A DNA stretch of 64,000 nt from Luteibacter aegosomatis (GCF_023078455.1 NZ_CP095740.1:434001-498000); one strand, 5' to 3'. Positions 26,796-35,735 are shown, numbered from the stretch's first letter. The notes: generated by a model from the sequence alone, not told the origin. Program-made: numbers and translations.

Positions 26796-27305
26796 TCAGT
26801 ACGTGATCGTGGCGGTGATCGTGTCGGTGTAGCTGCCCGCGGCGAAGTTGGTGCTGGGCACGCGGCCAAAGACGGGAATGGGCACGCTCACCCCGGTGCC
26901 GGTGCCGGAGAACACGTTGCCGCCCGTGCCGGTCGTGCTCCCCCATACGTCGGCCGACGTGCGCGTGGCGGCCCGATAAAGCTGGTAGGGCACCAGGGCG
27001 GTGCCGTTGCTCATCTTGCGGCTGTTCGCGTCGGTGCCGTTCTGCCCGTTGTCCAGCGCGATGGTGTACGGCGCCAGCGGCGTGCAGTTCACGTTCAACG
27101 CGCCCTGGTTGTCCACGTTGGTGGCGGTGGACGGCTGCGTGCCGAAGTTCACGTCGGTGGGCGCCGTGGTGGTGATGTTGCACGCCGCCGTGATGGTGAT
27201 GCGCACGTTGAACGTGTTGGTGGCGGTCGCGGCCTGCACGCCGGAACCGGCGGAGCCGGTGGCGAAGGCGATCGCGGCGATCGCGAGGGGACGGAGGCGG
27301 TTCAT
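26796..27305 (-). CDS. Spore coat U domain major pilin
   Basis: This 169-residue secreted subunit has a signal peptide (residues 1-25, GVQAA) and one spore coat U domain. It starts with NTFNVRITITAACNIT and has DVNFGTQPS, PYTIALDNGQNG, QLYRAATRT and the closing VFGRVPSTNFAAGSYTDTITATITY strands. In Csu-type systems such a single-domain protein is the shaft subunit. It is the first gene of the four-gene operon (pilin, chaperone, usher, tip) and is probably the most abundant product. Confidence 0.88.
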   Translation of the reverse strand: MNRLRPLAIAAIAFATGSAGSGVQAATATNTFNVRITITAACNITTTAPTDVNFGTQPSTATNVDNQGALNVNCTPLAPYTIALDNGQNGTDANSRKMSNGTALVPYQLYRAATRTSADVWGSTTGTGGNVFSGTGTGVSVPIPVFGRVPSTNFAAGSYTDTITATITY

Positions 27306-27616
27306 CGGATTCTCCCGGGGCGGTGTGACGCGTCCTGCTTACGCATCGTTATCGGTTCCCTCGGGACCAGCATGGTCAAGGACACCGTGAGGCGGTGTGG
27401 AAATTCGGCACGGCGGCCGGATCGGCCTAGCGATGCCGAAATGGCTTAGCCGTCGTGTAAAGGGTGCTTGACATCGCGTCGCGGCGCGCGCAGGATGCGT
27501 GTCAAGCGTGCTTGACACGCTCCGCGCGGGAGGGATGGGGGCCACTCACGACGCGACGTCCGATCGGTTCGCCCCTTTCCCGACGCCCCGCCACACGTCC
27601 ACCGAGGCCTCCAGAC
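27306..27616. promoter_or_regulatory. Divergent regulatory region between the pilus operon and the XRE/NatAB operon
   Basis: These 311 bases hold the promoters of two divergent operons. Toward the right, TTGACA (27468-27473) and CAGGAT (27491-27496), spaced by 17, form a plausible sigma-70 promoter. The 24-bp palindrome described separately starts immediately after. No clear promoter was found for the pilus side; an AGAATCCG stretch lies before its ATG. Confidence 0.5.
27497..27520. promoter_or_regulatory. Perfect 24-bp palindromic operator candidate
   Basis: Arms GCGTGTCAAGC (27497-27507) and GCTTGACACGC (27510-27520) are perfect inverted copies around GT. The half-site GTGCTTGACA also occurs at 27465-27474, overlapping the candidate -35 box. 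It is therefore likely bound by a dimeric regulator, most simply the XRE protein encoded at 28024. Confidence 0.6.
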
Positions 27617-28027
27617 ATGTCACTGCGCGCCGTCCACAAGCGGTACTACCGCGAATTGTTTCCCGCGATGCTGGCTTACGTGCTGCTCATCCTGCTGTCG
27701 GTCTCCTGGCTGAAGACGCTCGAGGGCACGATGGCGCGCACCGTCGTCACCTTGTTGCCCGTCGTGCCCATCGCCTTCGTGATCCGGGCGATGGTGCGCG
27801 TGATCCGCGACCAGGACGAATTCGAACGGCTCGTCGACCTGCAGGCCATCGCCATCGGCGGAGGCATCGGCGGCTTCGGCTTCTTCACCTACGGCATGTT
27901 GCTCAATGCGAAGGTATGGCCCTCGCCACCGGCGGAAGCGGTCGCGATCTGGGTGCTGCCGGTGCTGATGTTCTGCTTCGGCATGGCCAAGTGCGCCTGC
28001 CGGCTGCGTTACTCCCGCCAGCGATGA
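27617..28027 (+). CDS. Four-helix membrane protein paired with an XRE regulator
   Basis: This 136-residue protein has four predicted membrane helices (about residues 17-34, 42-60, 76-95 and 107-126) separated by a charged loop (RVIRDQDEFERLVDLQ). The size and the four-base overlap with a 64-residue XRE regulator match the common pairing of a small integral membrane protein with a compact helix-turn-helix protein. In such pairs the membrane protein may sense an envelope signal or sequester the regulator. No enzymatic motif is seen. ATG at 27617 is the natural start. Confidence 0.78.
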   Translation: MSLRAVHKRYYRELFPAMLAYVLLILLSVSWLKTLEGTMARTVVTLLPVVPIAFVIRAMVRVIRDQDEFERLVDLQAIAIGGGIGGFGFFTYGMLLNAKVWPSPPAEAVAIWVLPVLMFCFGMAKCACRLRYSRQR

Positions 28028-28218
28028 ACAACCACGTTCGCGAACTCCGTACCGCGCTGGGCTGGTCGCAGGCCGACCTGGGCGAGAAGCTGGACGTTTC
28101 CCGGCAGACGGTGAATGCCGTCGAGACGGGCAAATACGACCCCAGCCTGCCGCTCGCCTTCAAGATCGCGCGCCTCTTCGCGCTGCCCATCGAATCCATC
28201 TTCACGCCGGAGGACTGA
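28024..28218 (+). CDS. Compact XRE-family transcriptional regulator
   Basis: This 64-residue protein is a single Cro/C1-type helix-turn-helix domain: VRELRTALGWSQADLGEKLDVSRQTVNAVETGKYDPSLPLAFKIARLF, ending IESIFTPED. It lacks any sensing domain, so it probably acts as a dimer and depends on partners. Its start overlaps the stop of the membrane protein gene (ATGA), and the hydrolase gene follows after 5 bases. The palindrome upstream of the operon is the likely binding site. Confidence 0.88.
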   Translation: MNNHVRELRTALGWSQADLGEKLDVSRQTVNAVETGKYDPSLPLAFKIARLFALPIESIFTPED

Positions 28219-28223
28219 CAGGC

Positions 28224-29771
28224 ATGAAAACCGCTCCCCGGATCGCCCTCATCGTCGCGATCCTCGCCGCCGGCTTCGGCGTGCGGCAGACCTTGCGGCA
28301 CGGCCACGAGAAGAAGGACGTCTCCGCGCCGGCCGCCTCCCAACCCGTGTCGCCCGCCACGTGGACGCTCGGCAGGCTCACATTGAAGCCCTGCGAACTC
28401 GGCCAGCCGCACACGGCCCTGTCCGTGGCCGCCTGGTGCGCGCCGTTCGAGGTGCCCGAGGATCGCGAGCGTCCGGATGGCCGGAAGATATCGCTACGGC
28501 TCGCCGTGGTGCGCAGCGATGCCCAGGTGCCCGCCACCGACATGCTCGCCTTCCTCGCCGGCGGCCCCGGCCAGGCGGCCACGGAAACCTATTCGGCCAT
28601 CGAGCCCGCCATGGCGGGTGTACAGGCCCATCGCAACGTGCTGCTGCTCGACCAGCGCGGCACGGGACGATCGCATCCCCTCAGCTGCCGCGATAGCGAG
28701 CCCGGCGACGCGGGCGAAGACGAAGGTGGTTTCGATGCGGACAAGGTGCGCCGCGAGACGAAACGCTGCCTCGACCAGCTCTCGGCCGATGCCGACGTAC
28801 GGTTCTACACCACCACCGATGCGGTCGCCGACCTCGAAGACGCGCGGCAGGCACTGGGTTCGCCGAGGTTCGACCTCCTCGGCGTGTCGTACGGCACGCG
28901 CGTCGCGCAGCAGTACGCCATGCGTCATCCCGACGCCGTGCGCACCATCACCCTCGACGGCGTGGTGCCCAACACGCTCGTGCTGGGTGAGGAATTCGCG
29001 ATCAACCTCGATGCCGCGTTGAAGGCGCGGTTCGCCGATTGCGATGCGGACAAAGCGTGCCATGCGCGTTTCGGCGAGCCTTACCAGACGCTCTACCAGC
29101 TGCGCGACGCGTTGCGCGCGAATCCGCACAAGGTGAGCTTCCGCGATCCCCAGACCTACGCCTCCACCGAGCGGATGCTCAGCGACTACGTACTCGCCAC
29201 GGTGGTGCGCATGTTCGCCTACGCACCGGAAACCTCGGCCCTGCTGCCCCTGTCGATCGACGCCGCCGCGCATGGCGACGTCGGCCCGCTGCTCGGCCAG
29301 GCCAAGCTTCTGGCGGGCGATCTGGGCGACACCATGGACGGCGGCATGCAGTACTCCGTGCTGTGTTCGGAAGACGCCTCCGAGTTGCAGCCGCGGCCGC
29401 AGGACAAGGACCTCATCCTCGGCGACACCATGATCGAGGCCTTCCGCGCGGCGTGTTCGGTCTGGCCGCACGGCAAACGTCCGGCCGACTTCCGCCAGCC
29501 GCTGAAAAGCCCGATTCCCACGCTGCTGCTTTCCGGACAGTACGACCCGGTGACGCCGCCGCGTTACGGCGACGAGGTGCTCAAGGGCCTGCCCAACGGC
29601 CGCCATTTCGTGCTCAAGGGCCAGGGGCACAACGTGGTGATGCGCGGTTGCATGCCGCGCCTTTTCGCCGAATTCATCGACAAGGGCGACGCGAAACCGC
29701 TGGACGCGGCCTGCCTCGACCGCCTTTCGCCGCTGCCCGCCTTCGTGGGCTTCAACGGAGCCACGCCATGA
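28224..29771 (+). CDS. Alpha/beta hydrolase with TAP-like C-terminal domain
   Basis: This 515-residue protein has an N-terminal membrane anchor or signal (IALIVAILAAGFGV) and an alpha/beta hydrolase domain like tripeptidyl or proline aminopeptidases of Streptomyces (SlpD/TAP type). The oxyanion motif is AGGPGQ, followed by LLLDQRGTGRS. The nucleophile is Ser222 (LGVSYGTR); Asp441 (SGQYDPVTPP) and His469 (GQGHNVV) complete the triad. It most likely cleaves peptides or small amides outside the cytoplasm. The stop overlaps the start of the ABC ATPase gene, tying it to an exporter. Confidence 0.87.
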   Translation: MKTAPRIALIVAILAAGFGVRQTLRHGHEKKDVSAPAASQPVSPATWTLGRLTLKPCELGQPHTALSVAAWCAPFEVPEDRERPDGRKISLRLAVVRSDAQVPATDMLAFLAGGPGQAATETYSAIEPAMAGVQAHRNVLLLDQRGTGRSHPLSCRDSEPGDAGEDEGGFDADKVRRETKRCLDQLSADADVRFYTTTDAVADLEDARQALGSPRFDLLGVSYGTRVAQQYAMRHPDAVRTITLDGVVPNTLVLGEEFAINLDAALKARFADCDADKACHARFGEPYQTLYQLRDALRANPHKVSFRDPQTYASTERMLSDYVLATVVRMFAYAPETSALLPLSIDAAAHGDVGPLLGQAKLLAGDLGDTMDGGMQYSVLCSEDASELQPRPQDKDLILGDTMIEAFRAACSVWPHGKRPADFRQPLKSPIPTLLLSGQYDPVTPPRYGDEVLKGLPNGRHFVLKGQGHNVVMRGCMPRLFAEFIDKGDAKPLDAACLDRLSPLPAFVGFNGATP

Positions 29772-30502
29772 TCGACGTACGAGACCTGCACAAGTCCTTC
29801 GGCGACGTGCGCGCCGTGAACGGCGTGAGCTTCACCGCGCGCGACGGCGAGATCACCGGCCTGCTCGGCCCCAACGGCGCGGGCAAGACCACGACCCTGC
29901 GCATGCTCTACACCCTCATGAAACCCGACGCGGGCCAGGTGCTGGTCGACGGCGTGGATGCCGCCGCCGATCCGCAGACCGTGCGCCGGGCCCTCGGCGT
30001 GCTGCCCGATGCGCGCGGTCTCTACAAGCGCCTGACCGCGGCGGAAAACATCGACTACTTCGGCCGATTGCACGGTATGTCCCCCGGTCTGCTCGCCCGC
30101 CGCCGCGATGCGCTGATCGATGCCCTGGACATGCGGGACATCGCGACGCGTCGTACCGAGGGCTTTTCGCAAGGCCAGCGGGTGAAGACGGCCATCGCGC
30201 GCGCGCTGGTGCACGACCCCCGCAACGTGCTGCTCGACGAGCCCACCAACGGACTCGACGTGATGGCCACGCGGGCCATGCGCCGCTTCATGCGGCAATT
30301 GAAGGACGAGGGGCGCTGCGTGCTGTTTTCCAGCCACATCATGCAGGAGGTGGCCGCGCTGTGCGATCGCATCGTGGTGATCGCGCACGGTCGCGTGGTG
30401 GCCGACGACACGCCCGACGCTTTGCTCGCACGTACCGGCAAGCCGAACCTCGAGGACGCCTTCGTCTCGTTGATCGGCACCGACGAGGGGCTTGCCGCAT
30501 GA
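29768..30502 (+). CDS. natA: ABC transporter ATP-binding protein, NatA-like
   Basis: This 244-residue ABC ATPase has Walker A GPNGAGKTT at residues 34-42, a signature FSQGQRVKTAIAR (degenerate LSGGQ as in NatA), Walker B NVLLDEPTNGLD, and the switch His in FSSHIMQE. The order and the modified signature are typical of NatA of Na+ or drug export systems. It pairs with the permease gene that follows with a four-base overlap. The transported substrate is unknown; Na+ extrusion is only the precedent. Confidence 0.86.
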   Translation: MIDVRDLHKSFGDVRAVNGVSFTARDGEITGLLGPNGAGKTTTLRMLYTLMKPDAGQVLVDGVDAAADPQTVRRALGVLPDARGLYKRLTAAENIDYFGRLHGMSPGLLARRRDALIDALDMRDIATRRTEGFSQGQRVKTAIARALVHDPRNVLLDEPTNGLDVMATRAMRRFMRQLKDEGRCVLFSSHIMQEVAALCDRIVVIAHGRVVADDTPDALLARTGKPNLEDAFVSLIGTDEGLAA

Positions 30503-31674
30503 GCGCCCTGCTGGCCGTCTACTGGAAGGAAGTGCGCGAGAACCTGCGCGATCGCCGCGCCCTGATCAATGCGCTCGTCACCGGACCGCTGCTTGGGCCG
30601 GTACTGTTCATCATGATGATGAACATCGCGGTCAACCGTGAGCTGGGCAAGGCGGACCAGCCGATTTCCGTGCCCGCCGTCGGCGCGGAATCCGCGCCCA
30701 ACCTCGTGCGTACGCTGAGGGCATCCAACATCGACGTCGTGCCGGCCCCGGCCGATCCCGAGGCCGCCGTGCGCGACCAGCGCGCGGACATGGTGCTGCG
30801 CATCGCGCCCGACTACGTGCAGGCATGGAACAAGGGACAACCCGTCCAGGTGGAGTTGATCCACGACTCCTCGCGACGCGACGCGAATCCCCTGGTGGCG
30901 CGCGTGCGCGCGGTGCTGGAGGGATACGCCAAGCGGGAGGGTGCCATGCGGTTGATCTCGCGGGGCCTGTCGCCCACGACGGCGTGGCCGTTGCAGGTCG
31001 CCGATCGCGACCAGTCCACGTCGCAGGCGCGCTCCGGGCTGATGTTTTCGTTCCTGCCCTATTTCCTCGTGCTCACGGTGTTCCTCGGCGGCATGTATCT
31101 CGCCATCGACCTGACGGCGGGCGAGCGTGAGCGACAATCCCTGGAGCCGCTGTTCGTCAATCCGGTCGCACGCTGGAAGATCCTCGCGGGCAAGCTGCTG
31201 GCGATCTGCACGTTTTCCCTGGTCAGTCTGCTGCTATGCGTGGCGGCGTTCTCGACCGCGCCGTGGTTCATTCCCGTCGACAAGCTGGGTATCGCGCTCG
31301 ACCTGGGTATCGGCTTCGCCGCCCGCGTGCTGTTGCTGATGCTTCCGCTGCTGGTGCTGCTGGCCGCGCTGCAGTCGCTGGTGTCGGCGTGCGCGCGCAG
31401 CTATCGCGAGGCGCAGACGTACCTGTCGGTACTGATGATGATCCCGATCCTGCCGAGCGTGTTGTTGTCGGTGATCCAGGTGCGTGCCGAACCGTGGATG
31501 TACGCGGTGCCGCTGCTGGGGCAGAACCTGGGCATCGTGCAGTTGCTGCGCGGCGACGGGATGACGGCGTGGCAGATGGGGCTGTGCCTGGGTGGCGGGT
31601 TCGCCGCGGCCTTCGTGGCGATCGTGGTCACGGCGTGGTTGTATCGCTCTGAGCGCCTGGCGATTTCCGGCTAG
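30499..31674 (+). CDS. natB: ABC transporter permease, NatB-like
   Basis: This 391-residue membrane permease of the ABC-2 type has one N-terminal helix (residues about 23-45), a long extracytoplasmic domain (about 50-180) and five C-terminal helices. The segment YLAIDLTAGERERQSLEPLF is characteristic of NatB. LVNP-like VNPVARWKILAGKLLAI continues it. It overlaps natA by four bases and is the last gene of the five-gene operon before a family A repeat. Confidence 0.86.
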   Translation: MSALLAVYWKEVRENLRDRRALINALVTGPLLGPVLFIMMMNIAVNRELGKADQPISVPAVGAESAPNLVRTLRASNIDVVPAPADPEAAVRDQRADMVLRIAPDYVQAWNKGQPVQVELIHDSSRRDANPLVARVRAVLEGYAKREGAMRLISRGLSPTTAWPLQVADRDQSTSQARSGLMFSFLPYFLVLTVFLGGMYLAIDLTAGERERQSLEPLFVNPVARWKILAGKLLAICTFSLVSLLLCVAAFSTAPWFIPVDKLGIALDLGIGFAARVLLLMLPLLVLLAALQSLVSACARSYREAQTYLSVLMMIPILPSVLLSVIQVRAEPWMYAVPLLGQNLGIVQLLRGDGMTAWQMGLCLGGGFAAAFVAIVVTAWLYRSERLAISG

Positions 31675-31680
31675 GCCGAT

Positions 31681-31761
31681 TCGCCGATACGATCGGCTCC
31701 CACCCCTTCGGTAGGCTGGCGGACTGCCTACCGAAGGGGTGGGAGCCGATCGTATCGGCGA
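31681..31761. repeat. Family A inverted repeat, perfect 36-bp arms
   Basis: Arms 31681-31716 and 31726-31761 are perfect inverted copies with a 9-nt spacer. They lie between the convergent ends of natB and a TonB receptor gene, where the folded RNA could help end both transcripts. Confidence 0.9.
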
Positions 31762-31768
31762 TGCATGG

Positions 31769-33880
31769 TTACCGCCACGTCACATCCACGCCCACCAGGA
31801 ACGTCCTCCCCGGTGCCGGCTCGTAGTACCGTCCATTGCCGTCGTTGACGATCACCGATCCGATCACGTGCCGGTCGGCGAGGTTGTCCACGCGGCCGAA
31901 CGTATTCACCCGCCAGGGACCCTGGTCGAACACGTAACCGCCGCTCAGGCCGAACAACGCGTACCCCGGCGCCGACTCGGTACCGAGATCGTTCACCGAC
32001 GTCGGCCCGACGGCATTCATCTCCAGCCCCGCCTGCCATCCTCGCTCGCCGCCGTACTTCAGCGAGGCGTAGCCCATCGTGCGCGGTACGCCGGGAATGC
32101 GCGTGCCCGCGTCCACCGGCGTGTCCGGCGCCGGGCATCCGGCGGAGACGCAGGTGAGGAACGGCGAGCGAAACGTCGCGAGCAGTCGCGTGTAGGACGC
32201 GACGAAGCGCAGGTTCCGTGCGAGCGCACCGTCGAACGACGCTTCGATGCCCTGCCGCCGCGAGTGCGGAATGTTCTGGTAGGTGGTGCGGCCGCCGAGG
32301 TTGGTCGCCACGGCGAGTTCGTCGTCGCTGTCGGCGCGGAATACCGCCAGCCCGGCCGCCATGTCCTTCCCCGGGCGCAACTTGATACCCAACTCCGTGT
32401 TCTTCGATCGCGACGGCTTGAGGTCGAACGCCAGGCCCGCGCCCCGGTCAGCGCGATATCCGATTTCCGAGAACGTCGGCGTCTCGAAGCCACGACCCCA
32501 GTTGGCGTAGAGATGCGCCCACGTCGCGGCGCGCCAGAGTACGCCGAATACCGGCGTCGTGGCCGCGTAGCGCACCGTACCGCTATCGTCGGGATTGCCC
32601 GTGGCGATGTAGCGGTCGCTGGAACGGAAGCGCACTTCGCTGTGGCGGGCGCCGCCCATCAGCGTCCAGTCGTCGGCCACGCGCCAGGTCGCCTGGGCAT
32701 ACTGGTCGAAGTCGAACACGCGATCGATCTCGTCGCGGCGTTTCGCGCCACGCACGCCGAGCGTGGCGCCCACGAAGTTCTCGTAGCCTTCGCGATGCTG
32801 GTGCTGGTTGTCGTAGGCCATGCCGGCGGCCAGTTCGAACGGCTTGCCGGCCAGCGTATCGCGCCAGGTCCAGCGGGCGTCGCCGCCGCCGTACGCATTG
32901 CCGAGGTCGACCACGCCTCCCGCGTTGCCGGGTTGCGAGATTTGCGTGGCGGTGGGAATCGAAAGGTACTGCGTGACCGAACGCTGGCCGTAGTACGTCA
33001 TCACGCGCAGGCTGTTCGCATCGTCGATGCGCTGGTCCCAGATCACGCCGGCCTGTTGCTGGTCGGCCGATTTGCGCGTGTCGAACGTATCGGCCACGGA
33101 GGCGACCTGGCGCGGGTTGGCCTGGTACTGGGCGCGGGTCAGCCCGAGGGGATCCTGCGCGCCCGGGATGTCGACGGCGTTGAGTACGAGGGTGAGCTTC
33201 GTGTCGTCGTCGATGTTCCAACCGACCTTGGCGTTGCCCGATTCCCGGCGTGCGGCGCTGTGGTCGCGGTAGCCGTCGGTGCGGAAATGGCTGAGGTCGA
33301 CGTTGTAGTCCACCGGCCCCTCCACGCCGCGCGCGTTGGCCGACATGCGCAGGGCGCCGTTGCTGCCGCCCGCGGCGCCGAAGCGCAGCTCCGGCGGCTC
33401 GGTGCCGTCGGCGGTGAACAGCTGGATCACGCCGCCCGAAGCGTTGCCGTAGAGGGCGGAGAAGGGACCGCGGAGCACTTCCACGCGTTCGGCCGAGTCG
33501 AGGTTGAAATGGGTGACCTGGCCCTGCCCGTCGGGCATCGTCGCCGGGATGCCGTCGGTGTAGAGGCGGATGCCGCGGATGCCGAAGGTGGAGCGGGCGC
33601 CGAAGCCGCGGATGGAGATCTGCGTGTCCTGCGCGTAGTTTTGCCGGTCGCGCGCGGTGACGCCGGGGATGGACTGCAACCGCTCCGACAGATTCACGTC
33701 CAGCGTGCCGTCCGGCGGCGTCGCCACGCTATCGATGGCCGCGGGCACGTCGTAGGGCGATTGCGCCGTGCGCGTCGCGGTGACCACGACCGGGGCCAGG
33801 GGCGAGGCGTCCTGGGCGACGGCGGTGGTGGCCGTGAAGGCGAGGGCGGCGAGGGCGGAGCGGGAGAGCATGGGAATCAT
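31769..33880 (-). CDS. TonB-dependent outer-membrane receptor (FecA/BtuB-like)
   Basis: This 703-residue receptor has a signal peptide (MIPMLSRSALAALAFTATTAVAQ), a TonB-box-like PVVVTATRT, a plug with ISIRGFGARSTFGIRGIRLY, DSAERVEVLRGPFSALYGNASGG, and a C-terminal barrel ending in GRTFLVGVDVTWR. ATG at 33880 is chosen; 33871 is equally possible. The substrate is unknown: the plug resembles ferric-siderophore and general COG4772 receptors, but no siderophore or regulator gene is adjacent. It is convergent with natB. Confidence 0.88.
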   Translation of the reverse strand: MIPMLSRSALAALAFTATTAVAQDASPLAPVVVTATRTAQSPYDVPAAIDSVATPPDGTLDVNLSERLQSIPGVTARDRQNYAQDTQISIRGFGARSTFGIRGIRLYTDGIPATMPDGQGQVTHFNLDSAERVEVLRGPFSALYGNASGGVIQLFTADGTEPPELRFGAAGGSNGALRMSANARGVEGPVDYNVDLSHFRTDGYRDHSAARRESGNAKVGWNIDDDTKLTLVLNAVDIPGAQDPLGLTRAQYQANPRQVASVADTFDTRKSADQQQAGVIWDQRIDDANSLRVMTYYGQRSVTQYLSIPTATQISQPGNAGGVVDLGNAYGGGDARWTWRDTLAGKPFELAAGMAYDNQHQHREGYENFVGATLGVRGAKRRDEIDRVFDFDQYAQATWRVADDWTLMGGARHSEVRFRSSDRYIATGNPDDSGTVRYAATTPVFGVLWRAATWAHLYANWGRGFETPTFSEIGYRADRGAGLAFDLKPSRSKNTELGIKLRPGKDMAAGLAVFRADSDDELAVATNLGGRTTYQNIPHSRRQGIEASFDGALARNLRFVASYTRLLATFRSPFLTCVSAGCPAPDTPVDAGTRIPGVPRTMGYASLKYGGERGWQAGLEMNAVGPTSVNDLGTESAPGYALFGLSGGYVFDQGPWRVNTFGRVDNLADRHVIGSVIVNDGNGRYYEPAPGRTFLVGVDVTWR

Positions 33881-34216
33881 CCGTGGGGGACAGCACATGA
33901 TGCACGTCGTGTGTCGACATCCCGTACACCAACCTGCCGGAGCGACGGCTGGGGTGGGAGCGGACCCTGTCCGCGAACCCTCAGCCTCCTTGCGTGCGAG
34001 CGAGGCTTTTCAACGATGGGGCGAGCGGTAAAAGCCTGCACGATCATCGCAAGGCCTCATTCGCATCGTACCGCCTGAGGGTTCGCGGACAGGGCCCGCT
34101 CCCACCCCTTCGGTAGTCCGCTCGTCGCATCGGGCGAACGGTTCGGCGAACGGTCGGCCCGCTATCCGCTACCCATGCTAGCCTTGCCGCCACCATCCAT
34201 CCCCATCGGTAGCGCC
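33881..34216. repeat. Intergenic region with a widely spaced family B inverted repeat
   Basis: The arms 33951-33984 and 34075-34108 are inverted copies with one mismatch in 34, but their spacer is about 90 bases, much longer than elsewhere. The spacer holds its own 8-bp inverted pair, AGGCTTTT (34003-34010) and AAAAGCCT (34030-34037). No gene was found in these 336 bases. Divergent promoters for the receptor and the methyltransferase-like gene should lie here. Confidence 0.75.
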
Positions 34217-35068
34217 ATGAACAAGTTCATGCAGAAGTTCGTCATCGCCAACGCCATCGGCCTCGTCGCCAGTATCGGCGTGGTGGCCTTCGCCGACGAC
34301 CAGCCCGCCCAGGCGACGCCGCCGGCCAGCGCGGGGCAGATGTCCGCCTCGCAGCTGGACCAGGTCATCGCCGGTACCTGGCGTTCCGAGAAGAACAAGG
34401 CCCGCGATACGTACCGCCACCCGAAGGAAATGCTTAAGTTCTTCGGCATCCGACCCGACATGACCGTGATCGAGATCTGGCCCTCGGGCGGCTGGTTCAC
34501 CGAAATCCTCGCGCCGTTCCTCAACGCCAACGGCCAGTACATCGGCGCGGTCCCTCCCGGTTCCAAGAGCACCGTGGCGCTGCAGAACAAGTTCAAGTTC
34601 GCGCCGCAGCAGTATTCCAAGGCGAAGCTCGTCGAGTTCGACAACAAGGCGCCCAATCTCGGTCCCGACGGTTCGGCCGACATGGTGCTGACCTTCCGCA
34701 ACGTGCATAACTGGGCGGCCGACGGCAGCGCCGAGGCCATGTTCAAGGCGATGTACAGGGTGCTCAAGCCCGGCGGCGTGCTCGGCGTGGAAGACCACCG
34801 TGCCAGCAAGGGCAAGACGCTCGACCAGGTGGTCAACACCGGTTACCTGCCCACCGAGTACGTGATCAAGCTCGCCACCGACGCGGGTTTCAAGCTCGAC
34901 GGCCAGAGCGAGATCAACGCGAACCCGAAAGACAATCACGACCATCCCAAGGGCGTGTGGACGCTGCCGCCGACGTACGAACTGGGCGAGCAGGACAAGG
35001 CGAAGTACGCGGCCATCGGCGAATCCGATCGCATGACGCTGCGCTTCGTGAAGCCCGCCGCGAAGTAA
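34217..35068 (+). CDS. Exported class I methyltransferase-like protein
   Basis: This 283-residue protein of the COG4798-type has a signal peptide (residues 1-27, VVAFADD), which is unusual for a methyltransferase. The SAM-binding motif is modified (MTVIEIWPSGGWFTEILAPF), followed by the conserved MVLTFRNVHNW, the LKPGGVLGVEDHRA loop and a C-terminal DRMTLRFVKP strand. Because SAM is cytoplasmic, an exported member is puzzling, and its substrate is not known. The ATG at 34217 begins the signal sequence. The RluE-like gene starts directly after its stop. Confidence 0.83.
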   Translation: MNKFMQKFVIANAIGLVASIGVVAFADDQPAQATPPASAGQMSASQLDQVIAGTWRSEKNKARDTYRHPKEMLKFFGIRPDMTVIEIWPSGGWFTEILAPFLNANGQYIGAVPPGSKSTVALQNKFKFAPQQYSKAKLVEFDNKAPNLGPDGSADMVLTFRNVHNWAADGSAEAMFKAMYRVLKPGGVLGVEDHRASKGKTLDQVVNTGYLPTEYVIKLATDAGFKLDGQSEINANPKDNHDHPKGVWTLPPTYELGEQDKAKYAAIGESDRMTLRFVKPAAK

Positions 35069-35602
35069 GTGCTGGTCGCGCTTAACAAACCGTACGGGGT
35101 GCTTTGCCAGTTCACCGACGATGCCGGCCGGCGCACGCTGGCCGACTTCGTGCCGTACAAGGGCGTCTATGCGGCGGGGCGGCTGGACCACGACAGCGAG
35201 GGCCTGTTGCTGCTCACCGACGACGGGCGCCTGCAGCATCGCCTCGCCGATCCGAAGCACAAGCAGCCGAAGACCTACCTGGTGCAGGTGGAAGGGGTGC
35301 CAACCGATGAAGCCCTCGAAACGCTGCGTCGCGGCGTTCTACTGAACGACGGACCGACGCTTCCCGCCGGCGTCGAAGCCGTCGACGAGCCCGACTGGCT
35401 ATGGCCGCGCGATCCGCCCGTGCGGTTTCGCAAGACGGTGCCGGATGCGTGGTTGCGCATCGTGCTGCGCGAAGGCCGCAACCGGCAGGTGCGGCGGATG
35501 ACGGCGGCGGTGGGATTGCCGACGTTGCGCTTGGTGCGCGAGGCGATCGGGGATTATCGGTTGGATGGGTTGGGGTTGGGCGAAACCCGGCTTATTCGCT
35601 AG
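35069..35602 (+). CDS. rluE: RluE-like 23S rRNA pseudouridine synthase
   Basis: This 177-residue RsuA/RluB/E/F-family pseudouridine synthase has no S4 domain, matching RluE, which modifies a uridine in 23S rRNA. The catalytic Asp is in [19 protein letters not shown]. The N-terminus shows [11 protein letters not shown] and the C-terminal part [17 protein letters not shown], then [14 protein letters not shown] at 35069 directly follows the previous stop with no spacing; its RBS would lie within that coding end. Confidence 0.9.
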   Translation: MLVALNKPYGVLCQFTDDAGRRTLADFVPYKGVYAAGRLDHDSEGLLLLTDDGRLQHRLADPKHKQPKTYLVQVEGVPTDEALETLRRGVLLNDGPTLPAGVEAVDEPDWLWPRDPPVRFRKTVPDAWLRIVLREGRNRQVRRMTAAVGLPTLRLVREAIGDYRLDGLGLGETRLIR

Positions 35603-35605
35603 CGT

Positions 35606-35735
35606 GATTCGCCGATCGTATCGGCGAACCGAGGGTGAGAAGGACTAACCCTCCGGTAGCAAGGTTCCGACGACGCGGCCTACCGAAGGGGTGGGAGCCG
35701 ATCGTATCGGCGAACCGAGGGCGAGAAGGACTCAC
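35606..35735. repeat. Family A repeat region with 86-bp direct duplication
   Basis: A segment beginning CCGATCGTATCGGCGAACC occurs at 35612 and again at 35698, an offset of 86. Identity extends over about 38 bases through GAGAAGGACT with one change, up to the dgoD stop codon. Only the right part is a full family A arm (35680-35713). Confidence 0.75.

Noticed and set aside
31739..34078. Open frame of about 780 codons opposite the TonB receptor gene
   Set aside because: No start signals or domains; composition is that of an antisense shadow, and it reads through repeat arms at both ends.
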